Shown: in pieces, positions 42,889 to 52,003 of the stretch | Layout: every line of letters begins with the position of its first letter | Position numbering within the stretch: the first letter of the stretch is position 1 | NCBI GenBank assembly: GCA_963711375.1 | Contig: CAVQDV010000005.1 | Location: 2,666,001-2,730,000 of the forward strand | Direction: 5' to 3' | Length of the DNA stretch: 64,000 nt | Source: CAVQDV01 sp963711375 | GTDB taxonomy: Bacteria > Pseudomonadota > Gammaproteobacteria > Coxiellales > Coxiellaceae | Notes under the pieces: generated by a model | The model's input: the letters and a program-made list of their open reading frames with translations, nothing else | The model's database searches: none | Told to the model about the DNA's origin: nothing | Translations under genes and position numbers: made by a program

Positions 42889-45800
42889 TTATTTTTTTGT
42901 TTGTGAACTCGTTACTGCCAAATCCAATAATTCTCTTACAGCGACGGACAGTATAGCAAAATCCTTATTTGTAGCGCTTCGTAAGTCGGTTAGAACGGTA
43001 TTCCAACGATCGATCAATCCCTTATGTTTTTCAAACCAAACATTCACTCTTGCACCCTTGTTTTTTGCTTCGACATCCAGATTTAAAACGCCGATAGTCA
43101 ATTCACGTTGAGCCCAATCCAAATCGCTTTTAAACGCCGCTTTCGCTAAAACGGACCAACGATCATCCACTGGATTTTTATCGATTTGCTCGCGGAACCA
43201 GAAGAGTTCCAAACGGTCGACCAAGGTAAAATAAATGACTGCCACTTGGTAAACATCAGCCTGATGACGAGTTGCGGCTTCAATGATATTGAGCGCATGA
43301 TACATTGGTCGCGCACTGGCCACTTTGGTGGCTAATTCCATAGGGACATTTGCCGCCACTAATTCATCTCGGCTTTTTTCCATACGAGTCTTATCAGCCC
43401 CCAACAGCAAACGAGGCAAGCGTTTAAAGAGTAAATCGACTGACGCAGTAAAGTGATCAATTGTTTCCTGAATATTCATGGATTTTCGTTCATTTCGCAA
43501 AAACCAACGGGCACCACGACGCACCAAGCGTGTTATCCCATCAGTTAATTCGAACTGAACTTTTGGATCCACTTTAAAATCTAGCGATTCAATCTCCGCG
43601 GTGAAATTCACCATATGAAAAATTTCATAGCTGGCTACAAAAGCACGAACGATGGCAGAGGTAGGCGCACCCGTTTCATCGTACATTTGATCCGTAAACG
43701 TTATTCCCATATTCGTCACTAAAAAATTACTGAGCTGTGTTGAAATAATTTCACGACTCAAGGGATGTTTTAATAAAAGCTCTGGATAGCGTTTACGTAA
43801 GGGGGTTGGAAAGGCATCTTTAACAAATCGCTCTAAGTACGTATCTTTGTGGAGAGAAGACTTTCGAATTTTTTCTTCCAAAATAATCTTGCTATAAGAA
43901 AGCAAAATGGCAAGTTCTGGGCGAGTCATTCTTTGATGATTTGCTTGACGTTCCAAAAGCACCTTATTAGAAGGTATAAATTCTAACTCGCGATTTAATT
44001 TTCCTTGAGATTCCTGCCGCTCAATAAAACGAATGTATAAATTCAAAAATTTCTCAGAATGTCGACAAGCATAGCTGATGGCGGCATTTTGATGATAATT
44101 ATTTTGCAAAACGAGCTCAGAAACTTCGTCGGTCATACGAATTAATAATTCATCGCGCTGTTTTAAACTTAAGTCTCCTGAAGCCACAATATTATTTAAT
44201 AATATTTTAATATTGACTTCATGATCCGAACAATCCACACCGGCAGAATTATCGATGAAGTCCGTATTCACTCGGCCACCGCTTAATTCATATTCAATCC
44301 GAGCCAATTGCGTAAACCCTAAATTACCGCCTTCGCAAACGACTCTAGCGCGTAATTCGTTCCCATTGACTCGAATAGCATCATTGCTACGATCACTCAC
44401 TTGTAAATTGGTTTCTGAACTTGATTTCACAAAAGTGCCTATTCCACCGTTCCAGATTAAATCGACTGGCGAGCGTAAAATAGCTTGGATTAATTCATTC
44501 GGCGTCATCACATCTTGCTCAATAGCAAAAACGGCTTTCATTTCGGGAGTAATAACGATCGATTTTAAAGTTCTAGCAAAAATTCCACCACCTGGTGAAA
44601 TGAGCTCGGCTTTATAATCTGTCCAGCGAGAACGAGGCAAATTATACATTCGCATTCTTTCTTCATAACTGGCGAAAGAATTTGGGTTCGGATCAACAAA
44701 TATTTGGAGATGATCAAATGCCGCCACCATTTTTAATTTGCTCGACATGAGTAAGCCATTGCCAAAAACGTCTCCAGACATATCGCCGATGCCCACCACT
44801 GTGACTTCTGTTTCATCCACATTAATGCCTATTTCTTGAAAATGTCGCTCGGCTGAAACCCAAGCACCACGTGCGGTGATTCCCATTTTTTTATGGTCAT
44901 AGCCTGAAGATCCGCCTGACGCAAATGCGTCTTTTAGCCAGAAGCCTTTTTTAATGGCAATTTCGTTCGCAATATCCGAAAAAGTGGCCGTGCCCTTATC
45001 GGCCGCCACCACCAGATAGGGATCTTCATCGTCATAGCAAATCGTGCGTGCAGGACTAATGATTTTTCCTTCGAGAATATTATCGGTAATGTCCAGCAAA
45101 CCATTCATAAAATCTTGATAGCAACGGATCCCCTCTTGAAGTAATTCTTCTCGGGTGGCATCCACCATTGACCGTTTCAAAATAAAGCCACCCTTTGCAC
45201 CGGCGGGGACTATGACAGCATTTTTCACTTGTTGAGCTTTCATCAAACCTAAAATTTCTGTGCGAAAATCTTCGCGTCGATCCGACCAGCGAATGCCACC
45301 GCGTGCAACTTTGGCGGCCCGTAAATGCACGGCTTCAAAATGTGGAGCATAAACAAAAACTTCGTATTTAGGCAGCGGTAAGGGTAATTCCGGCAAACGC
45401 AAGGGATCAAATTTGAATGAAATATAGTTCTTTGTTTTTGATTTTTCATTAAATTGGTAATAATTGGTGCGCAGTGTTGCGCGCACTAAATCCATAAATC
45501 GGCGCAAAATTCGATCTTGATCGAGACTCTTCACGCTTTCCAGGGATTTAAAAAAGTCCTCTTCCATTTTGCCCACTAGTTCTCGCTCATTAACGCCTAG
45601 ATCAGGATTAAAATGAAGATTAAATAATTTTACGAGTAAAGCAGCAATTTTGGGATTGCCCACCAAGCTTTCAGCCATATATGCATAACTGAAAGTAAAA
45701 TTGGTTTGTTGCAAGTATTTTGCGTACGCGCGTAAAAGGGAAATTTCTCGAGCGCTTAATTGCGCGGCTAAAACCAATTTATTAAGCGCATCGTTTTCTA

Positions 45801-47745
45801 CTTCGTTGCGCCACACCTGGTAAAAGGCTTCTTGGAAAATGTTTCTAACTTCCTCAACTTCGAAAGAGTTCGACATCGTGTAGGTCATACTAAATTCATT
45901 AATCCAAATCGTGGTATGATTTCGGGAAATTCGATACGGGACTTCTTGGACAACACGCAGACCCATATTTTCCAACATCGGCAGCGCATCAGAAAGCGGG
46001 AAAATTTTACCAAGACAGTAAATTTTAAATTTAATAATAGAAGTGTCAGCCTCATCCAATCGATAAAATGCCATTTCCAAGTCATTCTCTGGCGTTAATT
46101 TTTCCATATGTTGAATGTCAGGAATGGCCATACTCGGTAAAAAGGCTTCCTGATAAGCAGCCGAAAAAGCGTCTTTATAAACGCTATAAATGGCATTACC
46201 CTGCTCTTCACCATAAAAGCCCATCGTGGCTTCTTTGAAAGCATCTTGCCAGGTTTTACCCGCCGCAATAATTTTTTCTTGAAGCTCTCGATGAGAATAA
46301 TTAAGTTCTTTTTTGGGATCTACGCGAATAATAATATGAAGCCTAGCTAGAATAGAATCCGAAAATTGAGTGGTAAAACTCGCTAACACGCCCTCGAAGG
46401 CTTTCATGAGGATTTCCTGCATCCTCTCAATAAGGGCGGTATTAAAATTTTCGCGTGGAATATAAATTAAACAGGAAATAAAACGGCCATAGGCATCTTC
46501 TCTCAAAAATAAACGCGTACGCCTACGATCTTGCAAATGCAAAATACCCATGGAGATATCAAATAACTCGTCGTTTGTTGCTTGAAATAAATCGTCGCGA
46601 GGCAACGTTGCCATAATGTGCAATAAATCTTTGCCTGCATGACTTTTCGGGGAGAGGCCAGAACGCTTCATAACGGTGGCCACTTTATCTCTTAAAAATG
46701 GTATTGCTTTGGGATTGGATTCATAGGCCAAAGAAGTATAAAGACCAATAAACCGGCGTTCGCCAATCAGCTCACCTTTTTCATTAAATAACTTAACACC
46801 AATGTAATCGGTGTGAGTGGGTCGATGAACCGTTGCGCGAGTATTCGTTTTGGAAATAATTAAAAAATCTTCTTTGGATAAGACTAAGCGGCGAACTTTT
46901 TCAGGAAGATCTGTAATATTACGAGACATTTTACTTCTGGTTTCATCACGCAAAATTCCGAGACCGGATCCCTTAACTAAACGTAAAACGATTTCACCGC
47001 GTTTTTGCTCTAATTCATAATCACGACAACCTAAAAACGTGAAATGATTCGCTAACATCCATTCCAAAAAAGCTATGGATTCTGCGATGGCGGCAGGATC
47101 TTGTGGAAGGTTTTTGGAATGCAGCGCAGTAATCATCTCGCGCAAGTGTTCCCGCATCGTAGACCAATCTTCAACAGAGGAACGAACATCACTTAAAACC
47201 ACTCGGATGTTTTGAATAATATTGGCGATGACCGTAGGATCCGTTTGTTTGTCAATCTGCATCATAATTGGCGCTTCATGGATCACATTGGCCTCAGCGC
47301 TATCGTAACGCATGACATCCTTAAGCTTATTATTTTTATCGCGAAGGGAATTCATCCCACCAGCCGAAACCATGAAGTGAATGGTAAAGCCCATGCGATT
47401 GAGTTCCATCCTCATGGAATCAATTACAAATGGCATATCATCCGTGATGATCTGGATAATGGTATAGCGAGAGCGCCAGCCATCTTCTTCGTCGGTAGGG
47501 TTGAATACTTGGATTTTGAGCTCCCCCACCTTTCGGTCCTGGGCGAGCTTCCATTGTCCCATGGCGGCCCCATATAAGGAGTTTAATGGTCTTGCTTGAA
47601 GGTCTTCTGCCCAAGCTTGAGAGTAATAAAGTTGGATGAACTTGAGAATGAGATCGCTTTGAGGGGCATCACCAAGCTGGGCCTTTGCATATTGGATGAT
47701 TTTGCCAACTTCAGTTTTCGCTTGGATGGAACTGGGCTTCGCCAT
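42889..47745 (-). CDS. gdhB: NAD-specific glutamate dehydrogenase (large 180-kDa type)
   Basis: About 1,618 residues, the size of the large NAD-GDH class. N-terminal regulatory domains include ACT-like parts (ITDDMPFVIDSMRMELNRMG). The catalytic core has KVARGGIRWSDRREDFRTEILGL, KNAVIVPAGAKGGF and GIGDMSGDVFGNGLL. It deaminates glutamate to 2-oxoglutarate and ammonium, and intracellular bacteria often use amino acids as carbon source. Start at 47745 with AAGGG upstream. It ends 25 bp before the dehalogenase-like gene. Confidence 0.95.
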   Translation of the reverse strand: MAKPSSIQAKTEVGKIIQYAKAQLGDAPQSDLILKFIQLYYSQAWAEDLQARPLNSLYGAAMGQWKLAQDRKVGELKIQVFNPTDEEDGWRSRYTIIQIITDDMPFVIDSMRMELNRMGFTIHFMVSAGGMNSLRDKNNKLKDVMRYDSAEANVIHEAPIMMQIDKQTDPTVIANIIQNIRVVLSDVRSSVEDWSTMREHLREMITALHSKNLPQDPAAIAESIAFLEWMLANHFTFLGCRDYELEQKRGEIVLRLVKGSGLGILRDETRSKMSRNITDLPEKVRRLVLSKEDFLIISKTNTRATVHRPTHTDYIGVKLFNEKGELIGERRFIGLYTSLAYESNPKAIPFLRDKVATVMKRSGLSPKSHAGKDLLHIMATLPRDDLFQATNDELFDISMGILHLQDRRRTRLFLREDAYGRFISCLIYIPRENFNTALIERMQEILMKAFEGVLASFTTQFSDSILARLHIIIRVDPKKELNYSHRELQEKIIAAGKTWQDAFKEATMGFYGEEQGNAIYSVYKDAFSAAYQEAFLPSMAIPDIQHMEKLTPENDLEMAFYRLDEADTSIIKFKIYCLGKIFPLSDALPMLENMGLRVVQEVPYRISRNHTTIWINEFSMTYTMSNSFEVEEVRNIFQEAFYQVWRNEVENDALNKLVLAAQLSAREISLLRAYAKYLQQTNFTFSYAYMAESLVGNPKIAALLVKLFNLHFNPDLGVNERELVGKMEEDFFKSLESVKSLDQDRILRRFMDLVRATLRTNYYQFNEKSKTKNYISFKFDPLRLPELPLPLPKYEVFVYAPHFEAVHLRAAKVARGGIRWSDRREDFRTEILGLMKAQQVKNAVIVPAGAKGGFILKRSMVDATREELLQEGIRCYQDFMNGLLDITDNILEGKIISPARTICYDDEDPYLVVAADKGTATFSDIANEIAIKKGFWLKDAFASGGSSGYDHKKMGITARGAWVSAERHFQEIGINVDETEVTVVGIGDMSGDVFGNGLLMSSKLKMVAAFDHLQIFVDPNPNSFASYEERMRMYNLPRSRWTDYKAELISPGGGIFARTLKSIVITPEMKAVFAIEQDVMTPNELIQAILRSPVDLIWNGGIGTFVKSSSETNLQVSDRSNDAIRVNGNELRARVVCEGGNLGFTQLARIEYELSGGRVNTDFIDNSAGVDCSDHEVNIKILLNNIVASGDLSLKQRDELLIRMTDEVSELVLQNNYHQNAAISYACRHSEKFLNLYIRFIERQESQGKLNRELEFIPSNKVLLERQANHQRMTRPELAILLSYSKIILEEKIRKSSLHKDTYLERFVKDAFPTPLRKRYPELLLKHPLSREIISTQLSNFLVTNMGITFTDQMYDETGAPTSAIVRAFVASYEIFHMVNFTAEIESLDFKVDPKVQFELTDGITRLVRRGARWFLRNERKSMNIQETIDHFTASVDLLFKRLPRLLLGADKTRMEKSRDELVAANVPMELATKVASARPMYHALNIIEAATRHQADVYQVAVIYFTLVDRLELFWFREQIDKNPVDDRWSVLAKAAFKSDLDWAQRELTIGVLNLDVEAKNKGARVNVWFEKHKGLIDRWNTVLTDLRSATNKDFAILSVAVRELLDLAVTSSQTKK

Positions 47746-48062
47746 AAATTTTCCCTTATTTTTCAATAAATTAATAAAAATTTAGTTATTTCACGAGCTC
47801 TCAGACTGCCTTAAGAACAGCTTAGAACCTTAAGTTACTGTTAAATTTTTTTACAAAATCCTTGCATTTAAGTCCATTTTAATTTATCGTGCCTGTTGAA
47901 AATGTGTGTTTATCCTCATGAAAGAACACCGATTTCAAATTGCGGTGGCCGCGATGTATTAAACATTGTACCACGTTATAAACGAAAAGAAATTATCGTA
48001 AAATCGCTATTGATGGACATAAGCGGTGTATCCTCCACGGAGGTCAACTAAGGTGCTTGACT
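47746..48062. other. Divergent intergenic region gdhB / pmrA
   Basis: 317 bp carrying promoters for gdhB and pmrA. It holds a cluster of TTAA motifs at about 47810-47845 (separate entry). No further gene, RNA or terminator is recognised. Confidence 0.6.
47826..47845 (-). promoter_or_regulatory. PmrA-box-like tandem repeat upstream of gdhB
   Basis: Read on the minus strand, TTTAACAGT-AA-CTTAAGGTT has TTAA units 11 bp apart, and its second half equals that of the box at 20317. Further CTTAAG and CTTAG motifs lie at 47810-47824. No good -10 is found at the 7-bp spacing, so PmrA binding here is speculative. Confidence 0.35.
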
Positions 48063-48749
48063 ATGCGTGTACTACTCGTCGAAGACGATGATTTATTGGG
48101 CGATGCCATTCGCTCCGGCCTAAAACATTACGGGCATACCGTTGATTGGGTGAAAGATGGCAAATCGGCAAACGACATTTTGACCGCGAAACACGAGGTT
48201 TTCGATGTTATCGTGCTCGATCTTGGTTTACCCAAGATGTCGGGTCTTGAAGTCCTCCGATCTATCCGTGAGCGCAGCGTCACGACTCCCGTCGTTATTT
48301 TAACGGCCAGAGACGAACCCCAAGATCAAGTGAGAGGCTTAGACACTGGTGCCGATGATTATCTGACCAAACCCTTTGATTTAGACGTCCTCTGTGCTCG
48401 AATCCGCGCCCTTCAGCGCCGATCAAAAGCACGCGCTAAACCGATTCTTAATTATGGCAACATCACACTCGATCCAGCTGCGCATTCTGTTGAGATGGAT
48501 GGTGATGAGGTTGTGCTTTCTCGTCGTGAATTTGTTTTGCTTCAAAAATTACTGGAAAATTCTGGTCGCGTTATTTCCCGTGATCAACTCAACCAAACTC
48601 TGTATGGCTGGGGCGAAAATATTGACAGTAATGCTTTAGAAGTGCACATTCATAATTTGCGTAAACGATTTGGGACCAACACCATTCGAACTATTCGTGG
48701 CGTTGGCTATATGGCTGAAAAAAGGGAAGGCTCGCCAGAAACACGATGA
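48063..48749 (+). CDS. pmrA: OmpR-family response regulator, PmrA-like
   Basis: 228 residues from ATG 48063. Receiver domain: MRVLLVEDDDLLGDAIRSGL, phospho-acceptor Asp53 in VLDLGLPKMSG and Lys in YLTKPFD. C-terminal winged helix: LSRREFVLLQKLLENSGRVISRDQL, split at about 145-170, then NALEVHIHNLRKRFG and TIRGVGYM. It belongs to the PmrA/QseB subgroup. In Legionella and Coxiella PmrA activates many Dot/Icm effector genes. It overlaps pmrB by 4 bp. Confidence 0.88.
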   Translation: MRVLLVEDDDLLGDAIRSGLKHYGHTVDWVKDGKSANDILTAKHEVFDVIVLDLGLPKMSGLEVLRSIRERSVTTPVVILTARDEPQDQVRGLDTGADDYLTKPFDLDVLCARIRALQRRSKARAKPILNYGNITLDPAAHSVEMDGDEVVLSRREFVLLQKLLENSGRVISRDQLNQTLYGWGENIDSNALEVHIHNLRKRFGTNTIRTIRGVGYMAEKREGSPETR

Positions 48750-50143
48750 CCCCATCGATTCGAACGTTTTTACTGATTAATTTGCTATTGAGTGTGACTT
48801 TGATCACCTCTCTAGCAATTATCGGTAATTTGATTTTAGCGCATCGTGATATTCAAACCCAACTAGACGCCGAATTAATTCGAAATACCCTGCGAATGCA
48901 GGCTTTTTTTAGCCCAGAACTCACCTCCAAAAATTTAAAAGTTATCCAAGAAAATTTAAATGCGGAATATAATGAGCAAAATCTATTAAAAAGAAATAAG
49001 AGCTGGTACAAGGCCATTAAGGAAGCCGAAAGCACCATGGAATTTCAGCTCTGGGATGAAAAAGGAAAACTGATTTTAAGATCCAAAAATGCTCCCGCTA
49101 TTCCGCTTTCGGATGGACGGGATGGACTTTCAACCCTCTGGCTCAATGGTCAAGCCTGGCGTGTTAATACCGCTTTCAGCGAGAAAAATCAAATTACCGT
49201 AATGGTCGCCGAACAATCGGATTATCGTCAGCAACTCGAAAATCAGCTGACGCAAGATTCGATAATGATCATGCTGATCACGTATCCTTTTTTGGGGCTT
49301 TTAATTTGGATGATTGTTGGTCGCGGATTAAGTTCCTTAAAACGTGTAGCGAACGAAGTGCGTCATCGTGAAACTTTAAATTTAAAACCCGTTGATGCCG
49401 AATCGGCACCTTCTGAAATTGAACCCTTAATTACCGAATTAAATAGTCTATTTGCACGCTTGAGAGAAGGCTTTGAAAAAGAAAAACGCTTCACAGCTGA
49501 TGCGGCACATGAACTTCGCACGCCTTTAGCGGCGCTTAGTGCACAAATTCAAGTCGCCTTGCGCGAAGAAACACCTGAAGGCCGTAATCGGGCCTTATTA
49601 AAAGTCTTGGCGGGTGTCAATCGCAGCACGCACGTAATTCAGCAATTATTAACCCTAAGTCGTATGGATCCCGAAGCGAGCATTCATGATCCACAGCCTG
49701 TGAATTTGGCCCACCAAGCTACCGAGGTTGCCGCACAATTAGCGCCAGAAGCTATTGCAAAAAATATCGAGTTAGAATTACTCACACCGGATAATAAGTC
49801 GATTATTATGGCGAACCCCACGGCAATTCATATTTTACTGCGCAATTTAGTGGATAATGCCATTCGTTATTCCCCGGAAAATAGCTTTGTGAAAATAAAT
49901 ATTGAAGAAAATGAAAATCAGGTGATCTTAACCGTGATGGATAATGGCCCTGGAATTCCCGAAGAATTACGCGAACGAGTCTTCGAACGCTTCTTCCGCG
50001 TGAGTGGAACCAAGACCACCGGAAGTGGCTTAGGCCTAGGAATCGTGATGCAAATCGTAAAACTACACAAAGCCAAGATCGAATTATTAACCCCAGCACA
50101 GAGCCACGGCCTAACCGTAAAAATCACCTTCGCTCGCGCTTAA
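48746..50143 (+). CDS. pmrB: Sensor histidine kinase, PmrB-like
   Basis: 465 residues with two membrane helices (about 7-30 and 172-192) flanking a periplasmic sensor of about 140 residues. A HAMP linker follows, then the phosphorylated His255 in DAAHELRTPLAAL and the ATPase boxes LRNLVDNAIRYSP (N box), DNGPGIPEE (G1) and GSGLGLGIV (G2). It phosphorylates the PmrA-like regulator encoded just upstream. The sensed signal is unknown; the periplasmic part lacks an obvious ExxE iron motif. Confidence 0.88.
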   Translation: MTPSIRTFLLINLLLSVTLITSLAIIGNLILAHRDIQTQLDAELIRNTLRMQAFFSPELTSKNLKVIQENLNAEYNEQNLLKRNKSWYKAIKEAESTMEFQLWDEKGKLILRSKNAPAIPLSDGRDGLSTLWLNGQAWRVNTAFSEKNQITVMVAEQSDYRQQLENQLTQDSIMIMLITYPFLGLLIWMIVGRGLSSLKRVANEVRHRETLNLKPVDAESAPSEIEPLITELNSLFARLREGFEKEKRFTADAAHELRTPLAALSAQIQVALREETPEGRNRALLKVLAGVNRSTHVIQQLLTLSRMDPEASIHDPQPVNLAHQATEVAAQLAPEAIAKNIELELLTPDNKSIIMANPTAIHILLRNLVDNAIRYSPENSFVKINIEENENQVILTVMDNGPGIPEELRERVFERFFRVSGTKTTGSGLGLGIVMQIVKLHKAKIELLTPAQSHGLTVKITFARA

Positions 50144-50172
50144 TCTTTGCTCACAAAACTACTAAAAGTGCA

Positions 50173-50239
50173 TTTTTGTGAGGTAATTTTATTGACAATT
50201 TCACCTCACAAAAATACAATATATTCAATTCTGTGAGGT
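50173..50239 (+). promoter_or_regulatory. Promoter with inverted-repeat operator for AAA ATPase gene
   Basis: TTGACA (50192-50197), 17 bp, TACAAT (50215-50220) is a near-consensus promoter. Perfect 12-bp arms TTTTTGTGAGGT (50173-50184) and ACCTCACAAAAA (50203-50214) straddle the -35 and abut the -10, and a third half-site TGTGAGGT (50232-50239) lies before the start codon. This is the layout of an autorepressed promoter. Confidence 0.85.
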
Positions 50240-50244
50240 GTGAT

Positions 50245-51699
50245 ATGGCCGAAAAACTACTGGCCCCATTTGTGGGCCGCCGAGATGAGCTTGATGATCT
50301 CAAGCTTTTACTCAAAAAAAAGACCTCCAGCCTCGTTGTTATCAAGGGGCGCAGACGCGTGGGCAAAAGTAGACTAATTCGTGAATTCACTAAAAAATTT
50401 CCGCACTACCGATTCACTGGTGTGGCGCCCACAAAACAAACAACAGCGAAATCCCAGCGAGACATTTTTGCTAGACAGTTAGCGCAGCAAACCAGTTTAC
50501 CAGAGGTATTTGCGGATGATTGGACTAAACTCTTTTTATTACTGGCCGACAAGCTTAGAACGGGAAGAATTATTCTGGTGTTTGATGAACTCTCCTGGAT
50601 GGGTTCAAAAGATCCTGATTTTTTAGGGCTTCTTAAAGAGGCCTGGGATTCTCATTTTAAAGAAAATCCCAAACTCATCATGATATTATGTAGCTCGGCT
50701 TCTGCCTGGATTGAGGAAAATATATTAAGTAACACCGGATTTATGGGGCGACTATCAGCAACACTGCCGCTAGAAGAATTATCAATGTCGCTCTCAAATA
50801 AATTACTTAAAGCACTTGGCTGTCAATATTCTCCATATGATACTTTTAAATTGTTGAGTATAACAGGCGGTATTCCTCGATATTTAGAAGAAATCAATCC
50901 GAGCAACAATGTAGATGAAAATCTTCGACGACTCTGTTTCACCCGTGGCGGCATTCTTTTTAGAGAATTTGACGACATTTTCACCGATTTATTCGATGCA
51001 GGAAAAGCGACTTACAAAAGAATAGTGGAGATTTTATCTGATGGCCCCTTATCTTTCGACCAAATATGCCATGAATTAAAATTGAGCAAAGGGGGCTATA
51101 TTAGCACATGTTTGAATAAGCTGATTTTATCCGGATTTATAAAACGAGATTACACTTGGGCAATTAATTCCGCAAAAGAATCGACGCTTAGTGTATACCG
51201 ATTATCAGATAACTACTGTCGATTTTATTTAAAGTACATTGAACCCAATAAGAGAAAAATTGAGCAAGGACACTTTTTAGTTCGATCAATCACCAGCTTG
51301 CCCGCCTGGGACACTATTACGGGACTTCAGTTTGAAAATTTAATTTTAAATAATCGGGATTATATTATTCATAAATTACATCTAAAATTCGATGAAATTA
51401 TTGCGGACAATCCTTTTTTCCAAAAACCAAATCGACAACAAGCGGGCTGTCAAATCGATTACTTAATTCAAACTCGATTTAAGGTGCTCTACATATGTGA
51501 AGTAAAATATTCTAGACAACCCATTAGTCAAAAAGTCATTGCCGAGGTTCAAGAAAAAATTACACGCCTAAAACGCCGAGGCAATTTCACCTGCTTGCCA
51601 GTACTAATTCACGTTAATGGTGTAACACAATCTGTCATTGATGATGGATTTTTTGCTGAAATTATCGACATGAGCGAGCTCTTAGATGAAACCCACTAA
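50245..51699 (+). CDS. AAA ATPase with DUF234-type C-terminus
   Basis: 484 residues from the ATG at 50245. P-loop GRRRVGKSRLIREF (about 35-48), Walker B-like IILVFDELSWM, a winged helix (LSFDQICHELKLSKGGYIST), and a C-terminal DUF234/nuclease-like domain with YLIQTRFKVLYICEVKYSR. The pattern D...E-V-K resembles the PD-(D/E)xK core. This ATPase class is frequent in archaea and scattered in bacteria. The cell role is unknown; toxin-like or mobile-element functions have been proposed for relatives. The gene stands alone with an operator-rich promoter and looks acquired. Confidence 0.85.
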   Translation: MAEKLLAPFVGRRDELDDLKLLLKKKTSSLVVIKGRRRVGKSRLIREFTKKFPHYRFTGVAPTKQTTAKSQRDIFARQLAQQTSLPEVFADDWTKLFLLLADKLRTGRIILVFDELSWMGSKDPDFLGLLKEAWDSHFKENPKLIMILCSSASAWIEENILSNTGFMGRLSATLPLEELSMSLSNKLLKALGCQYSPYDTFKLLSITGGIPRYLEEINPSNNVDENLRRLCFTRGGILFREFDDIFTDLFDAGKATYKRIVEILSDGPLSFDQICHELKLSKGGYISTCLNKLILSGFIKRDYTWAINSAKESTLSVYRLSDNYCRFYLKYIEPNKRKIEQGHFLVRSITSLPAWDTITGLQFENLILNNRDYIIHKLHLKFDEIIADNPFFQKPNRQQAGCQIDYLIQTRFKVLYICEVKYSRQPISQKVIAEVQEKITRLKRRGNFTCLPVLIHVNGVTQSVIDDGFFAEIIDMSELLDETH

Positions 51700-52003
51700 A
51701 CACAAACCTACATGGCCACACACAAAAATTGGCATTGATGAAGGCAAACCAAACCTTCAGGCTGAAGTACGAAAAAATAATCCGAGAGAGATCCTTTCCT
51801 TCCGGAAGAACATCGTCTTCATTGACTCTCTTATTTCGATCATCTATTGAATTATAAAGATCAATTCTTGCTTCATCTTACTTCACCTACCTTACAATGC
51901 ATTTTCATTCAAAACATCATAACTCAAAAAGATTAAAAAAATAATAAATTTTAAAAAAAATCGGCTATTTAAAGAAGCCTTAAGGAAAATTCTAAGCAGA
52001 GTG
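51700..52003. other. AT-rich gap between ATPase and ppsA
   Basis: Convergent 304-bp gap. A weak hairpin on the minus strand (GGCT...AGCC followed by GATTTTTTTT, about 51958-51984) may end ppsA transcription. No gene, repeat or RNA is seen otherwise. Confidence 0.4.
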
